Shown here: positions 8,678-17,895 of the stretch, one piece after another | Layout of the letters: each line of letters starts with the position of its first letter | Numbering within the stretch: the first letter of the stretch is position 1 | Assembly: GCA_046331265.1 (NCBI GenBank) | Contig: JAXLRE010000002.1 | Location: 1-64,000 of the forward strand | Direction: 5' to 3' | Length of the DNA: 64,000 nt | DNA from: JAGPDB01 sp046331265 | GTDB lineage: Bacteria > Actinomycetota > Acidimicrobiia > IMCC26256 > JAGPDB01 | Made by a program: the position numbers and the translations under genes | The notes under the pieces: generated by a model | Database searches by the model: none | Seen by the model: the letters and a program-made list of their open reading frames with translations, nothing else | Told to the model about the DNA's origin: nothing

Positions 8678-8913
8678 GTTTCAGGTCCCCTCACGATCCG
8701 GTAATTGGTACATTCTACACCAAAACGGTACATCTTTGGAAGATGTTTGTTATATTTATTTGGGTATCAGCCAATTTTGCTGACTTTAAAGACTATAGCG
8801 CACCTAGTTACAAATACGAGCCATCTTCGGTGTTGGGTGCGGAACGACTGCAATATGCAGTCATTCAACACCCAACGCGGAAAAAAGGTGGACACGATAA
8901 GTAATATATAGCA
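8678..8913. other. Divergent region upstream of ileS with a strong hairpin
   Basis: 236 bp without a gene. Its main feature is a two-tier inverted repeat: an outer 8-bp stem GTTGGGTG/CACCCAAC (8832-8839 with 8869-8876) enclosing an inner 6-bp stem GACTGC/GCAGTC with loop AATAT (8846-8862). It lies upstream of the predicted ileS start point, so it is more likely a protein-binding or divergent-side element than an ileS leader. Confidence 0.5.
8902..8907 (+). promoter_or_regulatory. -10 element, ileS (leaderless)
   Basis: TAATAT, then 6 nt, then the GTG start at 8914. No Shine-Dalgarno at a usable distance, and an in-frame TAA at 8902-8904 rules out an earlier start. Confidence 0.55.
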
Positions 8914-11900
8914 GTGAACTCATCGAAAAATATTTATCCAGAAGTAACTAGCTCGCCAGATATCCCCAAAATTGAAGAGAATATTTTAGACATTTGGGAG
9001 AAAAACAAGACTTTCCAGGCATCAGTCGAAGGTAAGAAGAACGATCCTATCTACGAAAAAGACGCAGGCGAATATGTGTTTTACGATGGACCACCTTTCG
9101 CGAATGGTTTACCTCATTATGGGCATTTAATTACTGGTTTTGTAAAAGACTCAGTACCTAGATACCAAACTATGCGCGGCAAAAAAGTTGCTAGACGTTT
9201 TGGTTGGGACTGTCATGGTCTGCCTGCAGAAATGCAAGCAGAAAAAGAGACTGGTATTTCCGGTCGCATGGCTGTTATGGAATACGGCATCGACAAGTTC
9301 AATGAAGCATGTCGCACTTCTGTTTTACGTTTCACAAGTGAATGGCGTCAATATGTAACTCGTCAAGCGCGATGGGTTGACTTTGATAACGATTACAAAA
9401 CTCTCGATATTGATTATATGGAAAGCGTAATTTGGGCTTTTAAATCTTTATACGACAAAGGCTTAATTTATGAAGGCTTGCGTGTGCTTCCATATTCATG
9501 GGCAGCAGAAACAGTTTTGTCGAACCATGAAACAAAACTTGATGACTCATATCGCGAACGTGATGATCCAGCATTGACTGTTGCATTTAAAGTTAAAAAA
9601 TTATCTGACAAAGCAGCTTTAGCATTAGACGAAGTTTTAAATGGTCTTGAATTAAATATTGTTGCTTGGACAACAACTCCTTGGACTCTTCCTTCAAACT
9701 TGGCATTGGCTGTTGGTGCAGAAGTTGAATATTCAATCATTAAAAAAGATGACAAAGCATATTTGTTGGGTACAGCAGCATTAGCTAAATATGAAAAAGA
9801 ATTCGAAGGTAGTGAAACAATTGCTACTTTGCCTGGTGATTCAATTGAAGGCACAATTTACGAACCATTAATGCCGTATTTTAAAGATATAGATGGCGCA
9901 TTCCACGTTCATTGTGCAGATTTTGTTTCAACAGAAGACGGTACAGGTATCGTTCACTTAGCACCTTACGGTGAAGACGACTTTGAATTATTAAGCGCAA
10001 AAGGAATTGAAATTCCTGTAGCTGTTGACTTGCAAGGAAAGTTCGATTCACGCATTAGCGATTACGAAGGACAACTTGTTTTTGATGCAAATTCACAGAT
10101 TGCCCGTGACTTAAAAGCTCAAGGAAAAGTTATAAGACACGATACTTATCGTCACCCTTATCCTCATTGTTGGCGAACTGATCAACCTCTAATTTATCGT
10201 CCGATGAGTTCTTGGTTTGTAAAGGTGACTGCGATTAAAGATCGTATGTTGGAATTAAATGAACAAATAAATTGGATACCAGGTCATGTTAAAGATGGTG
10301 CGTTTGGCATGTGGCTTGAAGGTGCACGCGACTGGTCAATTTCGCGTAACCGCTTTTGGGGCTCACCAATTCCGGTTTGGGTTAGTGATGATCCAAACTA
10401 TCCGCGCGTCGATGTTTACGGTTCATTAGATGAAATCGAAAACGACTTCGGGCGTAGACCAACAGATTTACATAGACCAGAAATTGATTCGTTTACACGA
10501 CCTAATCCTGACGATCCTACAGGTAAGTCAACTATGCGTAGGGTAGAAGAAGTTTTCGACTGCTGGTTCGAATCGGGTTCAATGCCTTATGCGCAAGCAC
10601 ATTATCCATTTGAAAATAAAGAATGGTTTGAAAGCCATTTTCCAGGCGATTTTATTGTTGAATATATAGCGCAAACGCGTGGATGGTTTTACACGATGCA
10701 TGTTTTATCTACAGCGCTTTTCGATAAGCCTGCTTTTAAAACTTGTATGGCACACGGAAATATTCTTGGCGCCGATGGCCGTAAAATGAGTAAACGTCTG
10801 AAGAACTATCCAGAAGTTCTAGATGTTTATGACAATTTTGGTGCTGACTCAATGCGTTGGGCGTTAATCGGTTCTGCTGTTTTACGTGGACAAGATTTAA
10901 TCGTCAACGAAGAAGCATTTGCTACTGCAACACGTAATGCAATATTGCCGTTATGGAATAGCTATTACTTTTTTACTTTGTATGCAAATAGCGATGGTAT
11001 TAAAGCAAATATTACAAATGACTCGACAAATATTTTAGATAGATACATGCAAGCTAAAACAGTTGAGTATGTTCAAAAAGCAACGCAGGCAATGGACGAA
11101 AACGATTTGTTTTTAGCTTGCCAGGCTTTTGAAACTCATTTAGATGTTTTAACAAATTGGTTTATTCGTCGTTCACGTGAGCGTTTTTGGCGACATGAAC
11201 ACGATGACGACAAAGTAAGTGCTTACAACACTTTGTTTACAGTTCTAGATTTAACTTGTCGTACAGTTGCTCCACTTTTGCCTTTAGTTAGTGAAAGTAT
11301 TTGGCGTGGTCTTCATGCAAATGAAATCAAAGAGAATGATGAACTCAGTGTTCATTTGTCTCCTTGGCCACTTGAAGATGCACAGTCTTTAACACTTGAC
11401 GAAGATTTGATTGCGTCAATGGATATGGCCCGCGAAGTCTGTTCAAATGCTTTAGCTATAAGGCGTGCTAATGACATGCGTGTGAGGTTACCGCTAGCTG
11501 AGTTAGTAATAAGTGGTCCTAATGCTGAATTAGCTAAACGTTTTGCGGACATTATTAAAGACGAAGTTAATGTTAAAACAGTCACCTTCCTCGATGATGC
11601 AAGTGAATACGGCAAGCAAAAACTAAATCTTATTCCACAAGTTATGGCGCCACGTCTTGGTTCAGATGCACAAAAAGTTTTTGGTGCATACAAGAAAGGG
11701 GACTGGGATCTTTCTTCTGGAAAGATGGTCGTGGGTGGCATTGAACTAAATGATGACGAATACACACTTGTTTTAGAACCTAGTGATACAAAAAGTTCTC
11801 GTGCGCTAAACGACCGTACAACTATTGTGACCTTAGATTTAGACGTAACGAAAGAACTTGAAGTCGAAGGTTTAGCTCGCGATATCGTTCGTGCAATTCA

Positions 11901-12099
11901 AGAAGCTCGTAAATCTAAAGATCTTCAAATAACAGATCGCATTAATGTGAAAGTTTCTGGTGATGATGCTGTATCAACAGCCATTGAAGCTCACAAAGAT
12001 ATGATTTCGAAAGAAGTGCTAGCTGATTCAATCGAATTTGTTGCTGGGGATTCAACACCAGATGAGCAATTTCGTGTTGAGCTGGTTAACAACAACTAA
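8914..12099 (+). CDS. ileS: Isoleucyl-tRNA synthetase
   Basis: Charges tRNA-Ile with isoleucine in the cytoplasm; 1061 aa, class Ia. The ATP-binding HIGH motif is HYGH (68-71) in PPFANGLPHYGH and the KMSKS motif is KMSKR (624-628). The editing (CP1) domain lies between, starting near VAWTTTPWTLPSNLALAV. Length and the stretch EGLRVLPYSWAAETVLSNHE resemble the eukaryote-like (type 2) IleRS rather than the E. coli type; members of that type are often less sensitive to mupirocin (family knowledge, not tested here). GTG at 8914 is the first possible start. trpS follows after 11 bp and is probably co-transcribed. Confidence 0.96.
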   Translation: MNSSKNIYPEVTSSPDIPKIEENILDIWEKNKTFQASVEGKKNDPIYEKDAGEYVFYDGPPFANGLPHYGHLITGFVKDSVPRYQTMRGKKVARRFGWDCHGLPAEMQAEKETGISGRMAVMEYGIDKFNEACRTSVLRFTSEWRQYVTRQARWVDFDNDYKTLDIDYMESVIWAFKSLYDKGLIYEGLRVLPYSWAAETVLSNHETKLDDSYRERDDPALTVAFKVKKLSDKAALALDEVLNGLELNIVAWTTTPWTLPSNLALAVGAEVEYSIIKKDDKAYLLGTAALAKYEKEFEGSETIATLPGDSIEGTIYEPLMPYFKDIDGAFHVHCADFVSTEDGTGIVHLAPYGEDDFELLSAKGIEIPVAVDLQGKFDSRISDYEGQLVFDANSQIARDLKAQGKVIRHDTYRHPYPHCWRTDQPLIYRPMSSWFVKVTAIKDRMLELNEQINWIPGHVKDGAFGMWLEGARDWSISRNRFWGSPIPVWVSDDPNYPRVDVYGSLDEIENDFGRRPTDLHRPEIDSFTRPNPDDPTGKSTMRRVEEVFDCWFESGSMPYAQAHYPFENKEWFESHFPGDFIVEYIAQTRGWFYTMHVLSTALFDKPAFKTCMAHGNILGADGRKMSKRLKNYPEVLDVYDNFGADSMRWALIGSAVLRGQDLIVNEEAFATATRNAILPLWNSYYFFTLYANSDGIKANITNDSTNILDRYMQAKTVEYVQKATQAMDENDLFLACQAFETHLDVLTNWFIRRSRERFWRHEHDDDKVSAYNTLFTVLDLTCRTVAPLLPLVSESIWRGLHANEIKENDELSVHLSPWPLEDAQSLTLDEDLIASMDMAREVCSNALAIRRANDMRVRLPLAELVISGPNAELAKRFADIIKDEVNVKTVTFLDDASEYGKQKLNLIPQVMAPRLGSDAQKVFGAYKKGDWDLSSGKMVVGGIELNDDEYTLVLEPSDTKSSRALNDRTTIVTLDLDVTKELEVEGLARDIVRAIQEARKSKDLQITDRINVKVSGDDAVSTAIEAHKDMISKEVLADSIEFVAGDSTPDEQFRVELVNNN

Positions 12100-12110
12100 C
12101 CTGGTGTGCT

Positions 12111-13112
12111 GTGTCATCTAAGAAAAAATCGTTAACAGGAATTAAGCCAACTGGTTCTCCACATTTAGGAAATATTATTGGTGCAATTGCTCCCGCGCTT
12201 GAGTTAACTAAAACATATGATACAAACTATTTTATTGCTGACGCTCACGCATTAATTTCAATTAATGATCCTGCGCTTATGGACAAATATGTTTTTGATG
12301 TTGCAGCAACATGGTTGGCTTTAGGGCTCGACCCTGAGACTTCTACTTTTTATCGTCAAAGTGCCGTTAAACAACACTATGAATTGTCGTGGATTTTTCA
12401 TTGTCTAACACCGAAAGGTTTAATGAATCGTGCGCATGCATATAAAGCTGCTGTTGATGCTGCAAGCCAAGCAGGTGAAAGCGATGTAGATGCTTATGTG
12501 AATATGGGATTGTTCTCTTACCCAATTCTTATGGCTGCAGATATTATTTTATATAACGCCGATATTGTTCCAGTAGGGCAAGATCAAAAACAGCATGTAG
12601 AAATAGCTCGTGATATTGCAATTAAATTTAATAATACTTTTGGTGAAATATTAACCGTGCCTGAACCTTTAATAGAAAAAGAGGTTGCAACTTTACCGGG
12701 ACTAGATCACCGTAAAATGAGTAAAAGTTATAACAACACTATTTCTATTTTTTGTTCTGATGATGAACTTTGGAAACAAGTTAAAAAGTTCAAAACAGAT
12801 TCTGCTGAACCTGGCGAAACACGCGACCCTAATGAGACTCCTATTTATAAGGTTATTGAAACAATTGCTTCTGCTGATGTTGCAAAATCAGTTGCAGATA
12901 ATTTAACTGGTGGAAATATTCGTTGGGGTGAAATTAAAGAGCTACTCTTTGAGCAGATTAAAGAACAATATAGTGATGCTCGCAGCAGGTTTAGTGAACT
13001 TCAAAAAGATAAAACTTATATAGCGAATGTTTTAGAACAAGGTTCAAAAAAGGCAAGCGATCAGGCAGAATCTTTAATGCAAAGTGTTCGAAAAGCTGTA
13101 GGACTTAAATAG
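12111..13112 (+). CDS. trpS: Tryptophanyl-tRNA synthetase
   Basis: Charges tRNA-Trp; 333 aa, class Ic, normal length. The N-terminal GIKPTGSPHLGN holds the HIGH-equivalent PHLGN (17-21), and KMSKS is at 202-206 followed by YNN. The GTG start at 12111 gives the expected N-terminus just before the first strand. It lies 11 bp after ileS in the same direction. A long inverted repeat follows at 13120-13182. Confidence 0.95.
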   Translation: MSSKKKSLTGIKPTGSPHLGNIIGAIAPALELTKTYDTNYFIADAHALISINDPALMDKYVFDVAATWLALGLDPETSTFYRQSAVKQHYELSWIFHCLTPKGLMNRAHAYKAAVDAASQAGESDVDAYVNMGLFSYPILMAADIILYNADIVPVGQDQKQHVEIARDIAIKFNNTFGEILTVPEPLIEKEVATLPGLDHRKMSKSYNNTISIFCSDDELWKQVKKFKTDSAEPGETRDPNETPIYKVIETIASADVAKSVADNLTGGNIRWGEIKELLFEQIKEQYSDARSRFSELQKDKTYIANVLEQGSKKASDQAESLMQSVRKAVGLK

Positions 13113-13119
13113 CCTACTT

Positions 13120-13182
13120 CTCGATGTAAACCTTGAAATATGGATGGTTTAGATCATCCGTATTTCAAGGTATACATTGAGA
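13120..13182 (+). terminator. Long imperfect inverted repeat after trpS
   Basis: CCTTGAAATATGGATG at 13131-13146 pairs with CATCCGTATTTCAAGG at 13155-13170 with one mismatch and an 8-nt loop. The pairing continues outward through ATGTA/TACAT and CTC/GAG, about 25 pairs in all. It sits just after the trpS stop, so a terminator or RNA-stabilising hairpin is likely, but the T run that follows an intrinsic terminator is missing. Confidence 0.5.
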
Positions 13183-13213
13183 AATAAATATATTTTGTAG
13201 AATAGCTGTTTGT

Positions 13214-13963
13214 ATGAAAATTCTTTCAATTGTTTTGTTGCTTTTGTGGTTGGGGTTACTTTTTTATGTTGTTAGAAGAAGTAAAAATCAATATGAATAT
13301 TTTAAATCTTTGACATCGACTGTCGAAAGGCAACGAGTATATAAAAAGATGGTGATTGGTTCTTTTCTTTTTTATGGGATTGGTTCAATTATTACGTTAA
13401 TTATTATCGGTAAGTTAAATGTTATTTTTAGAACTGATAGCCAATTGATCAGTAGTTTATCTATGGGTGAATCTGTTAAAAAAGAGATTAATGGCGAATT
13501 GAAATTTATAGGAGTAATAGTTGCGATAGAAATTCCTTTGATCTATTTATTTACTCGTTTAAAAGTAAAAAAGCGTAAACGTTCCGTCAAGCTTCCAACT
13601 ATCGGTGACGTAAATGCATTGATTCCTAAAAATAAGGCTGAGCGAAAAATAGGGGTAATAATATCTGCTAATGCTGGGTTGAGTGAAGAAATATTTTTCC
13701 GAGCTATGCTTCCACTTCTTTTTTACTATTCAATAGGTAATGCATATTTATCTGTAGCTTTGTCTTGTTTGATATTTGGATTGGTTCATTGGTATCAGAA
13801 GTGGAAGGGGATCCTTGTTACAGGAATACTAGGTGTTATACAGACTTGTATATATGTATTTACTGGACAATTATGGATAGCAATTCTTATACATATATTC
13901 ATTGATTTGAATGCTTTCGTTTTTAGGCCTATGACATCAACATATAAACCAAAAACTACATGA
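13214..13963 (+). CDS. CPBP-family intramembrane metalloprotease
   Basis: A 249-aa integral membrane protein of the CPBP (Abi/CAAX-like) family. The catalytic signature is present: E158-E159-x3-R163 in LSEEIFFRA, H192 in GLVHWYQKW, and H227-x3-D231 in HIFIDLNAF. About six transmembrane helices are visible, the first at the very N-terminus. Family roles include prenyl-protein processing, bacteriocin self-protection and membrane-protein turnover; nothing here picks one. TAGAAT lies at 13198-13203, 10 nt before the ATG. It stands at the edge of the unrecognised gene block that follows. Confidence 0.85.
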   Translation: MKILSIVLLLLWLGLLFYVVRRSKNQYEYFKSLTSTVERQRVYKKMVIGSFLFYGIGSIITLIIIGKLNVIFRTDSQLISSLSMGESVKKEINGELKFIGVIVAIEIPLIYLFTRLKVKKRKRSVKLPTIGDVNALIPKNKAERKIGVIISANAGLSEEIFFRAMLPLLFYYSIGNAYLSVALSCLIFGLVHWYQKWKGILVTGILGVIQTCIYVFTGQLWIAILIHIFIDLNAFVFRPMTSTYKPKTT

Positions 13964-14012
13964 TCTATGGATATTGAAAATTATACTTTTGTATTAGTAA
14001 AGTCTTTAATGC

Positions 14013-15239
14013 ATGTTTAGTTTTTTTATTATAAGAAAAAATGGAATTGTCAGGTCATCGCATTTCGGTAAGTTTCATACAAATTCATTTAGCATAAAGT
14101 TACTTCGTCGTAGTTCGAAAATGCAACGAGATTATATTGACAATAATACATATTCTATTGATGATGTTGAAGAGCTCCTAAATAAATTTAGGGTTAAGGG
14201 AATCGAGTTTGATAAAACGATAAATACTGAATATGATGCAGTGGAGTACATTTATCGCTCAACATATTTTGATGTATGGATACTTATTCCAAACAAGATA
14301 GCAGATAGTGAAGATGATATATATCCGTTAATGAGGTTCTATCCTGCATGTAAGTTGGTAAAAAGACATAGGTATGCATCATTGAGACTTTCGGAAGCAG
14401 ATGAATTATTTTTAAATAGATCGGCTCAAGAAAAGGATTTACTGAATAATACTTTGCATCAACTATTGTTAAATCAAATATATGTAACTTTAAATTCGTT
14501 ATATAACGAAGAATGGTATATCTATAAGGACAATAGAAAGTTCTTAATTAAGACTAGAACTGGTTATATTTATGCGATAAAGCGAGTAGCTCTAGTAGGA
14601 ATAAGCTTGATAGATATTTCTAAAATGCTTAAGAAAAAATTTCGTAAAATTACATTACAAATGTTGAAAGATAGCCAGAAAGAAGTACCTGTGCTGTGGA
14701 GAGAATCAACTCTTGATGATATCGATAACATTAAGGAAGATGATCTAGAAAAAATAGCTGAACTATATACGGCAGATGGAATGTGGTTAGTTAATAAAAC
14801 CGAAAGACAATATCATTTTTATAAACACAATAACTTTGATCTAAAGATAACTATTCCTGATTTTTCGCTGCCCTATGAAAGCAAATATATTGTGGAATTT
14901 AAACTTCATAATGGATTGCTTGAAAATCCAGGTTATAAACCACGTTTGATTATTCCTTCCAGTAATGATACGACATTAATGGTATCGAGTGATAGCAAGA
15001 AGCATAAACTTTCTTTATATTACGCACTGATATTTTTACATGAATTAAGAGGAAGTAAAGTTTATATAGGTACTTATAAACATAAGCCAGCAATCTTGTT
15101 TTGTGAGGATTTGTCGTATCAATTGATAATTCTTCATGAAGACTATCAATTTGGTAGGCCAGTTAAGAGAATATCTCGAGTGTTGAAAAATGGGAATTTT
15201 TCACGCATTAACTATCAGGACCTGGTATCAAGAGAGTAA
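14013..15239 (+). CDS. Unknown 408-aa protein
   Basis: No family recognised. A soluble, Lys/Tyr/Ile-rich protein. Two stretches look alike: YFDVWILIPNKIADSEDDIY near residue 85 and NFDLKITIPDFSLPYESKY near 275, each after a segment rich in Tyr and His. This suggests an internal duplication of an alpha/beta domain. The annotated ATG at 14013 has TAAAGT 9 nt upstream. A second in-frame ATG at 14121 would drop a basic 36-residue N-terminus and is a real alternative. The gene precedes the repeat-protein cluster in the same direction, ending 33 bp before it. Confidence 0.6.
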   Translation: MFSFFIIRKNGIVRSSHFGKFHTNSFSIKLLRRSSKMQRDYIDNNTYSIDDVEELLNKFRVKGIEFDKTINTEYDAVEYIYRSTYFDVWILIPNKIADSEDDIYPLMRFYPACKLVKRHRYASLRLSEADELFLNRSAQEKDLLNNTLHQLLLNQIYVTLNSLYNEEWYIYKDNRKFLIKTRTGYIYAIKRVALVGISLIDISKMLKKKFRKITLQMLKDSQKEVPVLWRESTLDDIDNIKEDDLEKIAELYTADGMWLVNKTERQYHFYKHNNFDLKITIPDFSLPYESKYIVEFKLHNGLLENPGYKPRLIIPSSNDTTLMVSSDSKKHKLSLYYALIFLHELRGSKVYIGTYKHKPAILFCEDLSYQLIILHEDYQFGRPVKRISRVLKNGNFSRINYQDLVSRE

Positions 15240-15260
15240 TCTTTGATGAATTAATCATTA

Positions 15261-15266
15261 TATGAT
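15261..15266 (+). promoter_or_regulatory. -10 element, first repeat-protein gene (leaderless)
   Basis: TATGAT, 6 nt, then ATG at 15273. The gene cluster therefore seems to have its own start point here. Confidence 0.5.
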
Positions 15267-15272
15267 CCAGGG

Positions 15273-16754
15273 ATGGGCATGGCAGCGACAGAAGATTTTG
15301 AAGACGAAGACTTTATTTCATTTGTCGAACTTGAAGATATTTTTCCTGACGTTACTAAAGAACAGTGGAAAGAACTTGCTGCTGGTGTTGGCAATTACCC
15401 AGTTATGCGTCGTATCTATGATTCAGAATACAACCGTGACGCGAAAAGACTTTGGGGTTTTGTAAATCTGGATTTAGATGCATTACAAGATACATACTTT
15501 GCATTACGAGACTTTAAGGTTCAAACTCAACAAAAACAGCAAAGCATTAAAAACTCGTTTGAACTTTATGGTGCTATTCCAGTAGATAAAATAATCAGAG
15601 AATACCGTATTGGGAAAATAAAATTATTCCGCCATTTTGAATTGTTAGGTATTGAACCCGATGATTATGTTTTTGGTAATAACCACGAAGGTAAAGGTTT
15701 AAATAAAGAGCAGTACTCAGTAATTCGGCCGATTCTACATAGACATAAAAAGATGTTGCCTCCAAAAAATGTTAAGTCGACCAAAAAAATCGCTGAACAA
15801 CTGGGCACATCTGAAACGACGATAAGAACCAGGGCAAACGAATTAGGTATAACTCCTAGATTATATTTATTTCACGGGAACATAGGTTATGGACTTACAA
15901 ATAAACAGATAAAAACAATATTAGAGGCGAACCCAGAGATAGCTTCACGTAAAAATATTCCAGCTGCAGCTGCAACAGATATGAGTATTTCGAGAGTTGC
16001 AAGAAAAGCTGGTATTGATTTACCAATATTGAGAAAATTAATAATTGGCGCGCAAATTATTCCTGAGTTGCATAAATTTCCGAATGGAAGAACTGGTCCT
16101 AGTTTAACTAAACAGCAACGTAGTGCTTTATATCTTGCTTATATGCCTTTTATTGATTTATTTAATAACCCGAATGAAAAAATCCAATATATATCTGAAT
16201 GGGCTAAAGAATTTTCTATGCATTCAGATACTTTGCGTAAATTAATTAACGGCACATCTGTTATTCCACTTCGGATAGAAACTGATGAGAAAATATTCGA
16301 GCTGTTAACGCAAAGCCAGATCGACATGATCGATAAAATATACGAACCATTTAGAAAAGATCAGCCAATTTCTCTTGGTGTATATGCAAAACAAAATAAA
16401 ACACAAGTTTCTGTTATCGTTGAGTTAGCAAGAGCAGCAGGAATTAACCCACAATATTATCTTTTTAGAAATAAAACAGCGTTAGGATTGTTGCCTTCAG
16501 AAATAGCATTACTTGAAGAAACATATAAACCATTTTTAGATCCTGAAGATCCTCTTGATGCAATAACTACTTTACAAACCTATGCGCAGGAACGAAATGT
16601 TTCTGTAGCAAGAATTAAAACCAAGTTAAAGAACGCAGGTATCGAACCTGTTATGCGTCCTAACCCAAATGGGGCCAGAAGGGCTCTATCTATCACCGGA
16701 CGAGAGCAGCTACAGCTAGAAACAACTTTTCCGGAATTAGCATTAACGCGCTAG
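15273..16754 (+). CDS. Tandem HTH-like repeat protein, six units
   Basis: A 493-aa protein without a recognised family name. After an acidic N-terminal domain (about 13-78) come about six units of 60-70 residues. Each has a helix-turn-helix-like half, a Gly-Ile-x-Pro turn, an aromatic-Phe strand, often a Gly-x-Gly-Leu, and a final helix. The turns fall near G126, G192, 262, 331, G390 and G456. The clearest unit is KKIAEQLGTSETTIRTRANE followed by LGITPRLYLF and GYGLTNKQI, which reads as a textbook HTH. The same N-terminal domain and units recur in the gene at 17896. Nucleic-acid binding is the natural inference. Leaderless promoter. Confidence 0.75.
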   Translation: MGMAATEDFEDEDFISFVELEDIFPDVTKEQWKELAAGVGNYPVMRRIYDSEYNRDAKRLWGFVNLDLDALQDTYFALRDFKVQTQQKQQSIKNSFELYGAIPVDKIIREYRIGKIKLFRHFELLGIEPDDYVFGNNHEGKGLNKEQYSVIRPILHRHKKMLPPKNVKSTKKIAEQLGTSETTIRTRANELGITPRLYLFHGNIGYGLTNKQIKTILEANPEIASRKNIPAAAATDMSISRVARKAGIDLPILRKLIIGAQIIPELHKFPNGRTGPSLTKQQRSALYLAYMPFIDLFNNPNEKIQYISEWAKEFSMHSDTLRKLINGTSVIPLRIETDEKIFELLTQSQIDMIDKIYEPFRKDQPISLGVYAKQNKTQVSVIVELARAAGINPQYYLFRNKTALGLLPSEIALLEETYKPFLDPEDPLDAITTLQTYAQERNVSVARIKTKLKNAGIEPVMRPNPNGARRALSITGREQLQLETTFPELALTR

Positions 16755-16778
16755 AAGATGAACTAAATTTTATAGACA

Positions 16779-17849
16779 ATGGAAAATGCATCTACTAATA
16801 AAGAACTATTCGACTCCGCATGCGAAATAGTTGTCACACAGAAAAAACAAACACAAGATTTCGATACAAATAGTTTTATTCTGCATGCACCACTAGAGAT
16901 ATGTGCAAGATATTTTCTGTTACCTCTTGTTGATGAAGAACATTTCTCTCAAGCGAGACAACAAATAATAAATACAGCCAATAAATATGATGAACTAGAA
17001 AACGCAGATAAACAAATATCTATCCAAGTGGATGAGAATTTTTCTTTAGCTGGAATAAATCTAGATAAATGGGTAACTTCACTTTTATTTGCAGGACACG
17101 CGCCAATACTGGCAGCAATGCAAAACACATTAGGTGAAACAAACCAATATATGCACAGCATCCTTTTAAACATGGCTCAAACAATAGACAGTTCATCATC
17201 ACAAATGAAGTGGGTCGATACTAAAGCTTCAACATTGCATTCACCACAAGAATGGATTATAGAAAATATAGGAAATATAAAAAACCAATCTTCTAAAGCA
17301 TTTTTTATCGCAGATATTGTCAACACAACAATTGAGTCAGGTTTAATAGATCCATTAACAGAACAAATTAATGCAATTGCAGATATTTCTTCTAGAGGAG
17401 ATTTTGAAATACCGTTCAAACTATTAATGAGAATAGCTGCACTATCTATGCTCATCGAAGATGAAGAACATTCAAAATATGGTTGGTCGCATTGTTTAAC
17501 TTTGCCTCATGCGATTTGGTCATTACTAAACTTTGCGAACGACAAATCAAGATACTTAAAAGCCGCAACAATTTATGTTGCAAGTTTTCGTTCAATAAAT
17601 TCTAAAGAAACAATAAATCCTATTGAGTTAGAAACTTATTGTGAACCAGATGAGCTAAGTGTGTTTGCAGAACATTATGTTCGTATGGAAGAAATCATTT
17701 CTATTGGCTGCACATATAAAGATGCACATTTAGTTAAATACATCTATACATGTTTTGATTTAATGAAACGCGACCCACAATATGCGAAGCTCTACATTGC
17801 AGCCGCTGGAAAACTGCTTTCTATATGGGAAAACGAAGATAGTAAATAA
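16779..17849 (+). CDS. Unknown mostly helical 356-aa protein
   Basis: No family recognised. Predicted helical throughout and soluble, with a central HCLTLPHAIWSLLNFAND motif containing two His, and an acidic C-terminus. It lies between the two tandem-repeat genes in the same direction, 24 bp after the first and 46 bp before the second, so joint expression is likely. The His pair recalls metal- or flavin-linked oxygenases such as questin-oxidase-like proteins, but the resemblance is too weak to use. Confidence 0.6.
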   Translation: MENASTNKELFDSACEIVVTQKKQTQDFDTNSFILHAPLEICARYFLLPLVDEEHFSQARQQIINTANKYDELENADKQISIQVDENFSLAGINLDKWVTSLLFAGHAPILAAMQNTLGETNQYMHSILLNMAQTIDSSSSQMKWVDTKASTLHSPQEWIIENIGNIKNQSSKAFFIADIVNTTIESGLIDPLTEQINAIADISSRGDFEIPFKLLMRIAALSMLIEDEEHSKYGWSHCLTLPHAIWSLLNFANDKSRYLKAATIYVASFRSINSKETINPIELETYCEPDELSVFAEHYVRMEEIISIGCTYKDAHLVKYIYTCFDLMKRDPQYAKLYIAAAGKLLSIWENEDSK

Positions 17850-17895
17850 TAATGTAGAATATATAGGTTAAATATCAAGGATGAGTTAACCAATA

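Noticed and set aside
8740..8913. T-box riboswitch for ileS
   Set aside because: GGTGGACACG recalls the T-box sequence GGTGGNACC but has mismatches. A -10 hexamer lies 6 nt before the GTG start, which would place the whole region upstream of the transcript.
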